Assembly (NCBI GenBank): GCA_943737045.1
Contig: CALSFV010000342.1
Coordinates: 1 to 64,000, forward strand
Direction: 5' to 3'
DNA from: Parapristionchus giblindavisi
Lineage: Eukaryota; Nematoda; Chromadorea; Rhabditida; Diplogasteridae
Length of the DNA: 64,000 bases
Below the pieces are notes generated by a model that ran no database searches, was not told the DNA's origin, and saw nothing but the letters and a program-made list of their open reading frames with translations. The position numbers and the translations under genes were made by a program. This document shows positions 52,164 to 63,803 of the stretch, one piece after another. Every line of letters begins with the position of its first letter. Within the stretch, counting starts at the first letter, position 1.

Positions 52164-53973
52164 GAAATAGCAAAAAATAAATTTCTCTGTTTGATGTGGA
52201 ATAAAATAGTGCTCTGCCAGGTGACCTCAGCCGTGCATATGAGAAAGTTTGATTTTGTGTCTGAAGGTTACTGTAAGAGAAAATGTTCGGCAGGTCAAAA
52301 AAATTATTTCGGTTCCCAAGCATCCCGTCGACTCGGGAGTGGTACCAATCGATTCCTCGATCGAATACAAGCAACTTTTACTCCGATCACTTTTTTAGTC
52401 AGGACTTCGAAGAATCGAGTTATTCCGAAAATAAACTTTTGAACGTTAATTACTATGCGACGGTTCTCTAGAAGGAAGAAATTAAATTTGCTTAAATCGT
52501 TCTACATTCAATAAGCTACCTTATATTTAAATATGAAGGCAAACAAACCTGGTCAAATTTGGTTACGAAAGCAAAATATGACAGCAACTCGGTAAAAAAG
52601 TCACTTCACGATCCTTAGTGCGCTTGTCATACTGTAGACACCTGTCTCTTTTCACGGATCTATGTCCGGACTCCCAATATAGGTTTCATTTATTTTGTTT
52701 TTACATTTGTTTTGCTTAAAATTAAAACACAAAATAGGGGGAAAACATTTAAAAACAGAATAAATTGAGCAAGAATAAACCAATTAATGTACCCGGGTAT
52801 AGAGCTGTGAATAAGACAATATGATCTGGTGTTTGAATCCATGCATGATTCAAGTAAAATTCGTGCAATTAATGACATGATCTAGCATGTAAAATACTCG
52901 AATCATGCATGGATTTTGAGACTCCATGCACGATTACGGAAAATCCATGCATGATCACGAAGAATCCATGTATGATATCGAACCGTGGATATCCCATGTA
53001 TGATCATTAATGTCGAATCATGCTGTGTGATCATGTATGATCATCATGTCGAACTATGCTGGTATGCCTGATCATGCATGGATTTAAACACCAGAGTGAC
53101 AAGGCACCAAAATAATATCGTGAAGTAGTCATAGACTGAGTCACTGTTATATTTTGCGTTCAAATACAAACTTGACCTCGTTTGTTACTCTTCATATTTT
53201 AATATAAGGTTTGATGTATAAATATGCTTAAATCGTAATTGAGATGTAGAACGATTTAAGCATATTTATTTTTTTCCTTCTTTGAAATGGTATTATAGCA
53301 ATTGGTGCCCTGTCATATTTTCTTATTCACGGCTCTATACCCGGGTCCATTAATTGGTTTATTCTTGCTCAATTTATTCTGTTTTTAAATGTTTCCCCCC
53401 TATTTTGTGTTTTAATTTTAAGTAAAAAAACATGTAAAAACAAAATAAATTAAACCTAAATTGGGAGTCCGGGCATATAGCCGTGAAAAGAGACAGGTGT
53501 CTACAGTATGACAAGCGCACTAAGGATCGTGAAGTGACTTTTTTACCGAGTTGCTGTCATATTTTGCTTTCGTAACCAAATTTGACCAGGTTTGTTTGCC
53601 TTCATATTTAAATATAAGGTAGGTTATTGAATGTAGAACGATTTAAGCAAATTTAATTTCTTCCTTCTAGAGAACCGACGCATAGTAATTAACGTTCAAA
53701 AGTTTATTTTCGGAATAACTCGATTCTTCGAAGTCCTGACTAAAAAGTGATCGGAGTAAAAGTTGCTTGTATTCGCTCGAGGAATCGATTGGTACCACTC
53801 ACGAGTCGATGGGATGCTTGGGAACCGAAATAATTTTTTTGACCTACCGAATATTTTCAGTTGCAGTAACCTTCAGACACAAAATCAAACTTTCTCATAT
53901 GCACGGCTGAGGTCGCCTGGTAGTGCACTATTATATTCCACATCAAACAAAAATATTTATTTTTTGCTATTTC
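52164..53973. repeat. Large fold-back with ~655-bp arms and a nested MITE
   Basis: The left arm (52,164-52,818) and right arm (53,319-53,973) are inverse copies with scattered differences. They pair from GAAATAGCAAAAAATAAAT outermost to CCCGGGTATAGAGC innermost. The loop holds the nested element at 52,826-53,094 and, right of it, a third, diverged copy of an arm segment (about 53,115-53,270). Target duplications were not found. The overlapping frames on both strands are palindromic artefacts. Confidence 0.8.
52826..53094. mobile_element. Nested MITE of CCATGCATGAT repeats
   Basis: The termini CTGGTGTTTGAATCCATGCA and inverse of CTGGTGTTTAAATCCATGCA enclose at least eight CATGCATGAT / CATGTATGAT units in both orientations. 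Non-coding. Confidence 0.8.
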
Positions 53974-54342
53974 CTCTCATATGTGAGTCCTCTCAGACAG
54001 TCTCTCATATACCCTCTTATAAGATTCTGGAAAATTTATTTTATAACCGTCGCAATGACATCGACAAATTAGTATCAATTCATATAAAATCTTAATTATG
54101 GAAATTAGAGAACAGATCATCTTGAAACCAATCCTATAGAAACGACTTTTACTATTTAGAACCGTTGCTTTTAGTTTTCATCAGAATCACCCTGCGCTTT
54201 CATGTCGCAAGATCATCATGACAGGGCAGCTGGTTAGTGGCACTACAATGGACATTGTTCTAAGGAAATTAACACCGATTACTCCTCTATCTCTTCGTGG
54301 ATACATTTTCGCAGACATTTCATTGTCAACTACACTATCGAT

Positions 54343-54778
54343 TAGTGTTTTTTAGTCGAATGTATTCTGCGAATATTTTCGGTCGAATAAAATTTAGCTT
54401 TTTAGTCGAGCGGTCATTTTATTCTCGACTAAAAATGACATTTTATTCGAGACTAAAATTTAGTCGAGAATAAATTTGCATTTAGTCGAGACTAAAAGTG
54501 TTCAAAATGAGATAAAATTAACAATTAGGGAAAACCCTTCCATTACACGGAAGAGAAGAAGCGGACCACTCAGCACCAAAAACGAATGGAAAATGAATGT
54601 CTATTCTCGAATATATTCGAAAATATTATTCGAGACTAAATGCAAATTTAGTCGCGAATATTAGTCTATTTGACCATTTAGTCGACTAAAAAGAAAAAAA
54701 TATTTTCGAATGATTTTTAGTCTCAACTAAAAATGCAAATTTAGTAGAGACTAAATTTTATTCCATCTAAGAACACTA
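54343..54778. mobile_element. hAT-like MITE, 8-bp target duplication
   Basis: It starts TAGTGTTTTTTAGTCGA and ends inverse (AAGAACACTA). CTATCGAT is duplicated at 54,335-54,342 and 54,779-54,786. The empty site ACACTATCGATGCG is at about 19,265-19,280. Many internal TTTAGTCGAGACTAAA palindromes. No transposase. Confidence 0.9.
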
Positions 54779-54786
54779 CTATCGAT

Positions 54787-55853
54787 GCGCACATTCGACA
54801 TAAGATTCGACCAATTGACCTCCCTTATTTTATCACGATAGTGACATACATGGGCGCCGACATGGGGGTTCCCCATGTAAAATTAGGACTTTTTGAAAAT
54901 TGTGTAGAATTCTCCCTGTAGAAAATTACGTTAAGATGAAATTTAAATTTTTTTGAAAGCCCATGCCCGTTCTCCAGAATCGTTCTCCGTGTACTTCGCC
55001 CATGTATGCGATAGTCTATTCCAATCACTCTACACTCTATCGAACTCTAGTTGCTTGGCACCTCTCACATCGCTTCACTATCTGCCAAAGTTCGCAGCAT
55101 AATAAAGGATATACTTATATATGCGTGCTTCTTCTATACTTTTATGCGTACACCTCATATGTATACTCCTCTTCATATACTTCCAATCAGTTCTCCTTCC
55201 CTTCAAACTCACTTGATGTCCATTCTCTCTTACACATCAGCATAATCATATCATTTAAAAATCATCCGGTGGTTTCATGTGGCAAGAACATCAGGAAAGT
55301 GCAACTTATTCGAGAGACTACAATGCGTAAGGTCCTTGATCTATGTACACATGAAAAACTTGAAAAATGTCGAATTGTAAGAATAAAAGCAAGTCACAAG
55401 CGAAACCACCTCACGGTTTCCACTCTGAGTTTTACAACTTGAAGTGTACTTACACTTTCACTTTCTAGACTTGTAAGTTTACTTAAGGTGAAAAAGTCAC
55501 GTCATTCAATTGAAGTAGACTTAAAGTAAATTTCAAATCGGTGTTTTTTAGAGCGTTTTTGAATACCATAGTATGAGAGTGTTGAGTCAGTGGTGAGAAT
55601 TAATATAATCACCCGGCAGTTTCATGCCTCAAGCACATTATCAAAGCGCAACTTCTTATTTGAACAGTAATCTGTCGTTGATGTGTGACGTTGAAACTAC
55701 TTTATCGAATATATGCTATAATAAATACCCATTAAATAAATAAATAATAATTAATAAATAAAACCGTTCAATTAAAAATCATATTCATCAAATCATATCT
55801 AATCCAGTTATGAAATTAACACTACTTTTCCATTTCACTTTCTTCTTTTTCAA
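54787..55853. other. Intron-like DNA with hairpin motifs
   Basis: Hairpin motifs lie near 55,255 and 55,607. An AAGTAGACTT-type segment lies at 55,440-55,525. No exon is recognised. Confidence 0.55.
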
Positions 55854-56083
55854 ACTTAAAGCAGTTCTAAACACCGAAAAAAAAGAAAAAAATTAAAAGG
55901 CAACAAAAAATTGAAAAAAGTTTGCAAAAGTTTTCACCCGTGGCAGTATTCGAACCCTCGTCGACGATTGTAACGCTAAAAAACGCTGGTTTTTTGCCAA
56001 TATGTCATATTCCGTAACGGAGATGGTAAAAACAGTTGTGATATTCGGATAGCCCATCTCTTTTTACATAATATATCAACTGC
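55854..56083. repeat. 230-bp direct repeat with tRNA-like B box, copy 1
   Basis: Near-identical to 56,382-56,607. On the minus strand GAGGGTTCGAATACTGCCAC resembles a pol III B box (GGTTCGAATCC in copy 2), with TTTTAGCGTTAC upstream as a weak A box. It is either two insertions of one tRNA-derived SINE or long direct repeats of a small element. Confidence 0.6.
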
Positions 56084-56381
56084 ACAAGAAATTGTTGATT
56101 GAATTGGATACGAACGAAGTTGATGCAATTGATGATGAGGAGTTGATATCTGATGATGATCTTATGGTCACTTCCATTAGAAACAACATGAATGAAATTT
56201 TCAACATGGAAGAAACGATTGAATTGATGGATGGAGAACTTACTGATGTTAATTCTGTTGTGGAAGATGATTCAAATGACAACGATGTGCTTGCTTGATG
56301 TATCCACTGATAAAAATGTTTAAAAATGACTACTTCCATTTTCAGAATATTGCATTTTAGGCATTGCTCGATCTGAAAATC
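56084..56381 (+). other. Acidic open frame between direct repeats
   Basis: From about 56,092 to the TGA at 56,298 a plus-strand frame reads LIELDTNEVDAIDDEELISD, then DDLMVTSIRNNMNEIF and NMEETIELMDGELTDVNSVV, ending EDDSNDNDVLA. There is no ATG at its start. Strongly acidic, like the tail of a hAT or similar transposase or a terminal exon. Family unknown. Confidence 0.35.
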
Positions 56382-56607
56382 ACTTAAAGCAGTCCTAAAC
56401 ACCGAAAAAAGATGATTAAAAGCAAACAAATAATTGAAAAAAAGTTTGCAAAAGTTTTCACCCGTGGCAGGATTCGAACCCTCGTCGACGATTGTAACGC
56501 TAAAAAACGCTGGTTTTTTGCCAATATGTCATATTCCGTAACGGAGATGGTAAAAACAGTTGTGATATTCGGATAGCCCATCTCTTTTTACATAATATAT
56601 CAACTGC
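56382..56607. repeat. 230-bp direct repeat with tRNA-like B box, copy 2
   Basis: See copy 1. The B box is perfect here (minus GGTTCGAATCC). Confidence 0.65.
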
Positions 56608-57371
56608 CCAGAGCCTAGAAATGATGGGAATGTTGTCTGCTTTTTTTTTTTTCTCAAAAACCAATGAACGAAATCTTTTGAAATATGACAGATTTACCTA
56701 ACTTTCAACGCTCTTTCGAATGATCTATAACATGATTCGAAAAAATCAATATGAAATTTTCACTTTTGGTAGATCAAAAATCGATAATTCGAGCCAATTT
56801 TTTTTACTGAAGTGTATCCCACCCCTATTGACTCTAACCACCAAATATGAAAGGTCTAGGATGATTTTGATACTTTGTGCCCTCACCCCTCCGCCCTTAC
56901 AGAGAGCACGTTTTAAATAAATAAAAAAATAAATAAAATAAGGAAACCGTTCGATTCAAAATCCCGCTGACTACTCATCTAGACCCCATCTAACTTCCGC
57001 ACGCAAATAATAGAAAAAATTTGCTTTAATCTCATCATTATTAGTTCCGTTTCGTCTTGTTATATCTATTATCATGCGTCGATAAAATCTCTCCGAAACG
57101 GAAGAATAAGAAATTGCGAGCAAATCCCACTGCCCCTGACTGAATCTTCTGAACTTTGTGGCGATAAGATAAATGTATTGTATTGTATTTAAAAAAAAAT
57201 TTTTTTTCGAATCCTCGTTCCCAATCAGTCATAGGTCGAAAAGTATGTTGCAAAGTTCCAAGTCTGACCGCATTTTGAGCCAAAATATGTTAAAAATCGA
57301 AAAAAAAAACCGTACCGCATTTTGAAAACCGACAACCTAGCTAATCGACCTATGCAATCAGTCCAACTCAC
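56608..57371. other. Intron-like DNA with MITE next to exon G
   Basis: No gene is seen. A MITE with ends CATAGGTCGAAAAGTA and TAATCGACCTATG occupies 57,231-57,353, next to exon G as its relative does at 25,090-25,245. Confidence 0.55.
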
Positions 57372-57521
57372 TGGATATTCATTCGGTTGCACATATCGTA
57401 CACGATGGTCTAGAATACGAGAACGGGTCCGGTCGAACCGATGATTGTCAGTGGCTGGCCAGAGAACAGATGGATGATTGTCAGTGGCTGGCCAGAGAAC
57501 AGACCATACCACACAGGCAAC
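57372..57521 (-). pseudogene. SLC4 exon G with internal duplication
   Basis: Both splice sites and SGQPLTIIGSTGP are recognisable, but 26 bp (GATGATTGTCAGTGGCTGGC and following) are tandemly duplicated, making the exon 150 nt instead of 124 and shifting the frame. Confidence 0.9.
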
Positions 57522-58525
57522 CTGCAATTGGCAAATGATTAGTGGCTGGCCAGTGACATTGATCGTTGGGTAGCCAAAGGCAACTTGATATGATTGCTGA
57601 TTCATTGATATCGTCGAAATCAGACGCATTAAAGATGCGGAGAATTAATCAGAGCCGTGAAACACGAAACTAACTGATATCACTGATGAATCTCACATTT
57701 ACACAACTTTTTTATTCCGATCTAATCAATGCTCAGAAATCAATCAATGTGGACGAAATTAGGACTTGCGGTACGAGAAATAATACAGAAAAGACCTCCT
57801 ACCATTCCACGAATTTTAGAAAAGCCCTAATTTTACAGGGGGGGGGGGGGGGGGTGCACCCCCATGTTAGCGCCCATGTATGCCTCCTACAATCGATAAT
57901 TAGCAATCGATAATTGGGATTATATTTGCGTAAACGATATTTTTCCTGGAGACATCATTTTCTACTTAGTACTTATAGTATAATGTACTCCATTAATGAC
58001 ACACCACTAGCTAATTTGAAGCTCTCCGCTCTGACCGCACTCTCTCGTTTTCTTTGTCTACGAGAGAGTGTGGCCAGCGCAGACAGTAAAATCTGAGCGT
58101 GTGATACCATATAGTGAAATATAAATATGGTTATCCCCCCAAAGACCAATCCATCGATGCATTCGCCAAACGATCCATCATACATATATTATGCTGCACG
58201 AATCAACCGGGTCAGTCTTCAATTCACGAGCTATCTTCGATCTTTCCAATCGTTTACCAAAACATACTCTTTTCGCGATAAATAATTAAAATTTAAAAAT
58301 TTGTCTCGTGTCTCAAGCGCGCAATCAAAGGGCGACGTGATTTCGGGACTACAATTCTGAATTGTAATCTAAATGTAAGCAACAAACTGCATAAATCTAA
58401 AACAAAAACCTCAGTATTTATGAAATAATTTTAAAAAATCGTCAGCTCAGGCTGGTGAACTTTAATTGCGTGAATCGAACATCATAATTCGGAAAAATCA
58501 AATAATCAATAAAATCAATCAATAC

Positions 58526-58612
58526 ATTCTTGCGCTTCTCTTGTGAGGGCAGTGTGGAGGGCGGCTCGATACGGATGTTCGGATCCCATTCGCCCGGAGG
58601 AAGTACCGTAAC
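58526..58612 (-). pseudogene. SLC4 exon C
   Basis: 87 nt intact, identical in protein to 37,920-38,006. Confidence 0.9.
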
Positions 58613-58703
58613 CTGCAACGATTAGGCGTAGGTAATCGATATCAGACTACTGCCGTAACTTATAATCGATATCAGGAAAAATCAATAAATCGATAACACC
58701 CAC

Positions 58704-58780
58704 CAGTGTCGTCCGTGATGCACATGATGAATATGATGAGCGCAGTCCAGATGTGCACCCAGAAGCGGAAGGAGAGATAC
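58704..58780 (-). pseudogene. SLC4 exon H, 5-nt deletion
   Basis: Same frameshifting deletion as 38,098-38,174. Confidence 0.88.
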
Positions 58781-59695
58781 CTCAAGATACAGTATTCAGA
58801 TTGGGGTATATTTTATTGATTTTTTGTGAAGCAAAACGAATTACCGTAATACAACAAAGCACACTATGCACCACGGTCACACACACACATTCTCTCTGTG
58901 TTTGTGGGTGGCAAGAGACAATCGAAAGTAGATAGAATCAATTACATTCAACTCTCACAACATCACCCGGTGCATTCGTGTTGCAAGAACATCATGAAAG
59001 CGCAATTCATTAGTGGAACCACAATGCATAATCTAGCTGGAACATTAGACTAACAAATAACAACCAAATTTTTTCATATCCTCATAATCATAATATATAT
59101 TTTCAGGTCACTTGATGCGAAACGGACGAAATGGGGCTCGAAAATAATGATTTTTGCTAAATCCACCCACCACATTTCGAAAATCTACCGACTATAAATC
59201 AAAATAACGGCGAGGGTACCGAAAATGTATGGAGAGAATCAGTTGCTTTCAGTTCTCAAAATCACCCGGCGCATTCGTGTCGCAAGAACATCATAACAGG
59301 CCAACTGTTACGAATGATATTTAAAAAAAAAATTGTTCTCGATTTTTCTTGAATTGCTCGAAAACAAAAATCGATAAATTCTTGTTTCTCGAAATTTTTT
59401 GCCGATAACAAGCATGTATCGATGCATTCGCCAAAACGATTCATCAAATAAGAATCATGCTGCATGAATCATCCAGGTTTGTCTTCAATTTACGCGCTAA
59501 TCTCTTCTGATCAGGGCTGGGAATTTCTGTTTCTGAATTTTCTGTTTTTTTTCTGTTTTCTGGTAATTTTAGAGACCAGAAAATTTTCTGACCAGAAACA
59601 GAAAATATATTTTGAAAACAGAAAATTATCAGAAAATATTATTTTTCGAAACAGTTTTTAAGAAAAGGAAAAAAACTCATTTATTGTTCCATATA

Positions 59696-59778
59696 ATGTG
59701 GCGCCTTTCGCTTGATGTCGCCGATCAGACCGCCACACAGACGCCCGGTACGCTTCAGCGCCGGATCGTTGCCGTGTG
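59696..59778 (-). pseudogene. SLC4 exon E, 3' truncated
   Basis: [16 protein letters not shown] and [11 protein letters not shown], then truncation as at 39,116-39,200. Confidence 0.88.
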
Positions 59779-60026
59779 CTGACAATGAGACAATGACAAA
59801 TGACGATGATAAATGACAAAGAAAGCTAATTTTGTAGCTATTTTAAAGCTAATTTATCTATTCTGACAAGAGAGTCGACATATTCCCAGTTACAGTGGAA
59901 CAAAACACCAAAGGTATCTTTATGTTCATTCCAAATGAACAAAAATACTAAAATTAGAACAATACAGAGTGTCGGTGAAGGTTCACCGCTTTGTATTTGA
60001 CCTAACTACTATCTGATTTCGTTTAA

Positions 60027-60349
60027 AAGGAGCGTAACCTCACTGAATGGTCTCTTCATTGCGCACACTATTTTTCTGTTCTCTAACAACGAGAGAGCAT
60101 CTCTGGTATTTTGCCACTTAAAGTCTACTTAAACTACGTCACAGACTTTAAGTAGACTTTAAGTAAACTTTAAGTGAAAGAACATTTGACGAAATGCATT
60201 ACAGTATACCACACCACTTTAAGTAGACTTACGTCTCACTTTAAGTTTACTTAAAGTCTACTTAAAGTGGGAAAGTTTAAGTAGACTTTAAGTGGCAAAA
60301 TACCAGAGATTGCGCGTCGAATAGACTATTGAGTGAGGTTACGCTCCCT
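60027..60349. mobile_element. TTAA-target MITE with a second MITE nested in it
   Basis: The outer ends AAGGAGCGTAACCTCACT and AGTGAGGTTACGCTCCCT are flanked by TTAA (60,023-60,026; 60,350-60,353); the intact intron is at 13,210. The outer element matches 35,687-35,799 but is interrupted at 60,101-60,308. Confidence 0.8.
60101..60308. mobile_element. Nested 208-bp MITE of AAGTAGACTT repeats
   Basis: The ends CTCTGGTATTTTGCCACTTA and its inverse are flanked by AT. The interior is made of AAGTAGACTTTAAGT units in both orientations. Decayed relatives lie at 23,985-24,120, 24,590-24,720 and 55,440-55,525. Confidence 0.8.
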
Positions 60350-60505
60350 TTAAAGTCAGTCCAAGCATGCCATTAGATTTTCAGTCTTTCCAACCAAATT
60401 GGGTTCATCATCTTTGATCTCCGCATATATCCAAACGTAAAATCACTGTTCAACGTCTTTAACCAATGTCGATCTTTGATCTTTGATCTTTGATCTTTCC
60501 CTCAC

Positions 60506-60578
60506 CTTCCTCCTCGTGCGCTTCCCCCTTGGCAGTGTGCGCGCCTCGAACCTCCTCCAGGAGGTACTCTTTGCCGAC
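60506..60578 (-). pseudogene. SLC4 exon D with 9-nt deletion
   Basis: VGKEYLLEEVRGAHTA then KGEAHEEE. The 9-nt loss (NNS region) keeps the frame. Confidence 0.85.
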
Positions 60579-60920
60579 CTTGAAAATCAATCAATAATCA
60601 TGGGGCCAGTCTCGCAATCAATATGCGTCCTTTAATCAATCAACAAAAGCATCAAATCATTGCTATCACTACCCGGAGATTTCGCGTCTCAAGCGCGCTA
60701 TCAAAGGGTAACGTGATTTCGGGTCTATAATAGTGTAGAGTAAGGTTACAAACTGCTTAAATCTCCAAAAAAAACTCGATATTTACGAAATAATTTTTAA
60801 AAAATCATCAGCTCAGGCTGGCGAACTTTAAGTGCGATAATCGAATATTATAATTAGGAAAAATCAATTAATCAATAACTTTTACTCTCGGAAGATCAAA
60901 GATCAAAGAGCAAGCCTCAC

Positions 60921-61023
60921 CTCATCAGACATGAGGGTCGCGATGGCGCCCAATCTCCTTGTACTGCTGTGCATTGCCTAGCGGGACGAGCAGCAGGAAG
61001 ATGAATCAAGTGGGGACGGGAAC
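60921..61023 (-). pseudogene. SLC4 exon A, stop and frameshift
   Basis: After CCTCAG it reads VPVPT-stop-FIFLLLVPLG, where the stop is TGA in place of the arginine codon of VPVPTRF. It continues NAQQYKEIGR, loses two bases in the next codons, and ends ATLMSDE with a GTGAGG donor. It is the most complete exon A and clearly inactive. Confidence 0.88.
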
Positions 61024-61103
61024 CTGAGGAGGATGGCGATGGATTGTGGTAGAACACGGTATTGAGACATTACGGTATCGACTATAATCAAGCTACTAAA
61101 ACC

Positions 61104-61182
61104 ATAGGTCGAATAGCTAGGTTATCGGTTTCCAATATCCGGTCAGGCTTGGTACTTTGTAACATCCTTTTCGACCTATGAC
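61104..61182. mobile_element. 79-bp MITE
   Basis: CATAGGTCGAATAGCTAGGT and the inverse ATCCTTTTCGACCTATG close a short element containing GGTCAGGCTTGGTACTTTGT. Smallest member of the family listed at 46,076. Confidence 0.75.
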
Positions 61183-63259
61183 AATAACCAGCCGATTCGG
61201 CTTGCTTATAGTAATTGTCCAATGAATGGTAAACGGCTAAATAATCTACCAATTATAAATCAAAATAACGTTGAGGGTACCGACAATTTATGGGGAGCAT
61301 CAATTGTTTTCAGTTCTCATAAGAATGACCCGTCGTTTTCATGTCGCAAGAACATTATGAAAGAGCAGCACAATAGTGGAACTACAATAAACGAACTCAT
61401 CGTCTCTTCCACTCACTCCACTATTTTTTAAACTCTCCTGCTCTAGTCGTCTGTCGCATACAGTGGACAACCTTTGCCGTTGGACATTCAAATCGGGTGG
61501 GCGGGATGGAAAACTTTCATGTTTGAGTGAATTTTGCACAGATAGAGTGGGTCGGGTGTCAAAACCGGATGGGTTCTTGCCGCTAGCTGCAATGCCGCCC
61601 AAGTATGGCCTGTCATATCACTTCAATATCTACCAATGTCCGCACAGGAAAGGGTGTGTTTTGATATCTGTACTTCTTCTATCTTCTATGCTTCTATGTG
61701 TACATCCTTTACAGTATAGGCTATAGGCTATACTCCTCTGCATCCTCTTCCCCTCAGTCCCCATAACCCCTTCAGAATCACTCCATATCCATTCCCTCTT
61801 GCACATCATCCTCATCAGCATGCACAATTCACAAAATCACCCGGCGCCATAGCTGGGCGCGTGAAAACGAATTATTTTTGCACACAGCCTTGCCTTCCGT
61901 TGCGGTTCCTTGCGCATAGCTTTGCCTCGCAAAAATTGGAAAATTTCCAGTCAAACCTGCAAAAAATTAGTGGCCGGCGCTTTCAAGGCGCAAGAATACC
62001 ACGAAAGAGCGACTATGGCGTGAAACCACACTTCGTAATAGGCTTTCAAGTGGAAAAATGTCTAACAATAACGACGAGTCACAGTAAAACCGCTTGATGG
62101 CCTTCTATCATACATTGCCATACCCTCGCAGTGCGAGGATTGGCCCGCTATTAAAGGTCCATTTTAGGCCACTTGATAAAAAGAAGCTAAAGATGACGAT
62201 ATTTAATCGAAAATAACGAATTTTGTGAATCAACCCAGCCTATTTCGAGAATTGACCCATAAAATAAAAATTAAAGGAGAGGGTACCGAAAATGAAAACG
62301 AAAAGAAAATGCTTCTATGTGAGTGGTCAGCCATCGTCAGAGTGGTGAGAATCAATCCTTTTCATATGTGAGAATCACCCGGTGGTTTCATGTCACGAGC
62401 CCACTATCAAGGCGCAACTTCTCAGTTGAGCATCAATAACTTTCATGCACGGTGCAAATAAATAACCAGCAATTAATAAATAAATAAATAATAAAACCGT
62501 TCGATTCAAAATCCCGCTGCGTACTCATCAAATCATTTCTAACTGAGGATGCATATAATCTTTTTTTCGTTCCCAAAATCCACCAATTCAAATCACTTGA
62601 TATCCATTCTATGGCACATATCATCCCCATCATTCGCAAAATCACCCGGCAGTTTCATGCCACGAGCCCACTACCAAATCACAACTTTATAGTTGAACAT
62701 CAATTCCTTTCATGTACCTCGCCAATAAAAAACCAGCAAATAAAAAATAAATAAACAAACCCGTTTCATTCAAACTTCCGTTGCTCATCTAGACCCTATT
62801 TAACTTCTGCATGCAAATAATAGATCCACTGCTTTAATTTTATCATTATTTGTTCTTAGTTGAACTTCAATGCTACCCCCCCCCCCTAAGCAACGAATAT
62901 CCAGCAAATAAATGAAATAATTTAAAAATAATAATGACCGTTCCATGCAAAACCCCTACTATTCATGAAGTCTCTATCTAACTACCGCATGCAAATAATT
63001 ATCATTATCATCATCATTGTTGCTTAAGATTATTGGTTCCGCTTCTCCTCGATAAATTATTATATTCCCCGCACTCCTCATGCTGTCCGTGAAACACGAA
63101 TCTCACTGGTATCACTGATGAATCTCTCTCACACAACTCTTTTATTCCGACAAAGCAATACTTATTAATATAGTAGAAATATCAATAGTATAGAAGAGAC
63201 CTCCTACAGAAAGACACTTAAGATAAGCCCCGCCCCCTTTTGCCCAGTATGTACCGTAC
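61183..63259. other. Intron-like DNA with hairpin motifs, no gene seen
   Basis: Hairpin motifs lie near 61,325, 61,835/61,970, 62,375 and 62,640. The third is split by about 125 bp with CCGGCGC on both sides, a small insertion with a possible 7-bp duplication. A poly-C run lies near 62,876. At 63,180-63,250 is the uninterrupted equivalent of the PAT insertion site. Confidence 0.6.
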
Positions 63260-63378
63260 CCCCAATAAGATTCTCCATGGCGGCCATTCTCTGATGGGTG
63301 GCCTCCTCGAGTAGACCACCGAACGTGACGATGGGTGCGAGAAGGGAAAAGTACATGAAGCAAGTCGTGGCGACACAT
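63260..63378 (-). pseudogene. SLC4 exon F
   Basis: 119 nt open: CVATTCFMYFSLLAPIV, TFGGLLEEATHQRMAAM, ENLIG. Acceptor TTCCAG, donor GTACGG. In phase with exon E at 63,686-63,803. Confidence 0.92.
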
Positions 63379-63685
63379 CTGGAAGATCAATCGATCGATA
63401 TTTTGTGTTGTAATTTTTCAAAAAATTGTTCTCGATTTTTCTTGAATTGTTCGAAAACAAAAATCGATAAATTCTTGTTTCTCGAAATTTTCTTGCCTAT
63501 CCCAAATGTGTATCGATGCATTCGCCAAAACGATTCATCAAATAATAATCATACTGCATGAATCAACAAGGTCTGTCTTCAATTTATGCGCTAATCTCTT
63601 CTGATCTTTCCAATCTTTTGCCAAAACCTACTCTTTTCACGATAAATAATTAAAATTAAAAAAAAAATCTAATAATAATACTCAC

Positions 63686-63803
63686 TGTATGTTGAAGGCG
63701 TCGAATAAATCCGACAGATAGTGTGGCGCTTTGCGCTTGATGTCGCCGATCAGACCGCCACACAGACGCCCGGTACTCTTCAGCGCCGGAACGTTGCCGG
63801 GTC
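63686..63803 (-). pseudogene. SLC4 exon E
   Basis: 118 nt open: [38 protein letters not shown]. Both splice signals are present, the acceptor as TCCCAG. Substitutions at conserved sites (H to P, R to S) suggest relaxed selection. Upstream exons would lie beyond 64,000. Confidence 0.9.

Larger units (their letters stand above)
57675..59695. repeat. Mosaic duplicated block
   Basis: 57,675-58,126 is near-identical to 2,308-2,755, while 58,150-59,695 is near-identical to 37,560-39,115. The switch is at about 58,118-58,150, where neither parent matches (GGTTATCCCCCCAAAG). It contains a poly-G run, hairpin MITE, hairpin motifs and the truncated CAGGGCTGGG sequence at 59,513. Confidence 0.85.
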
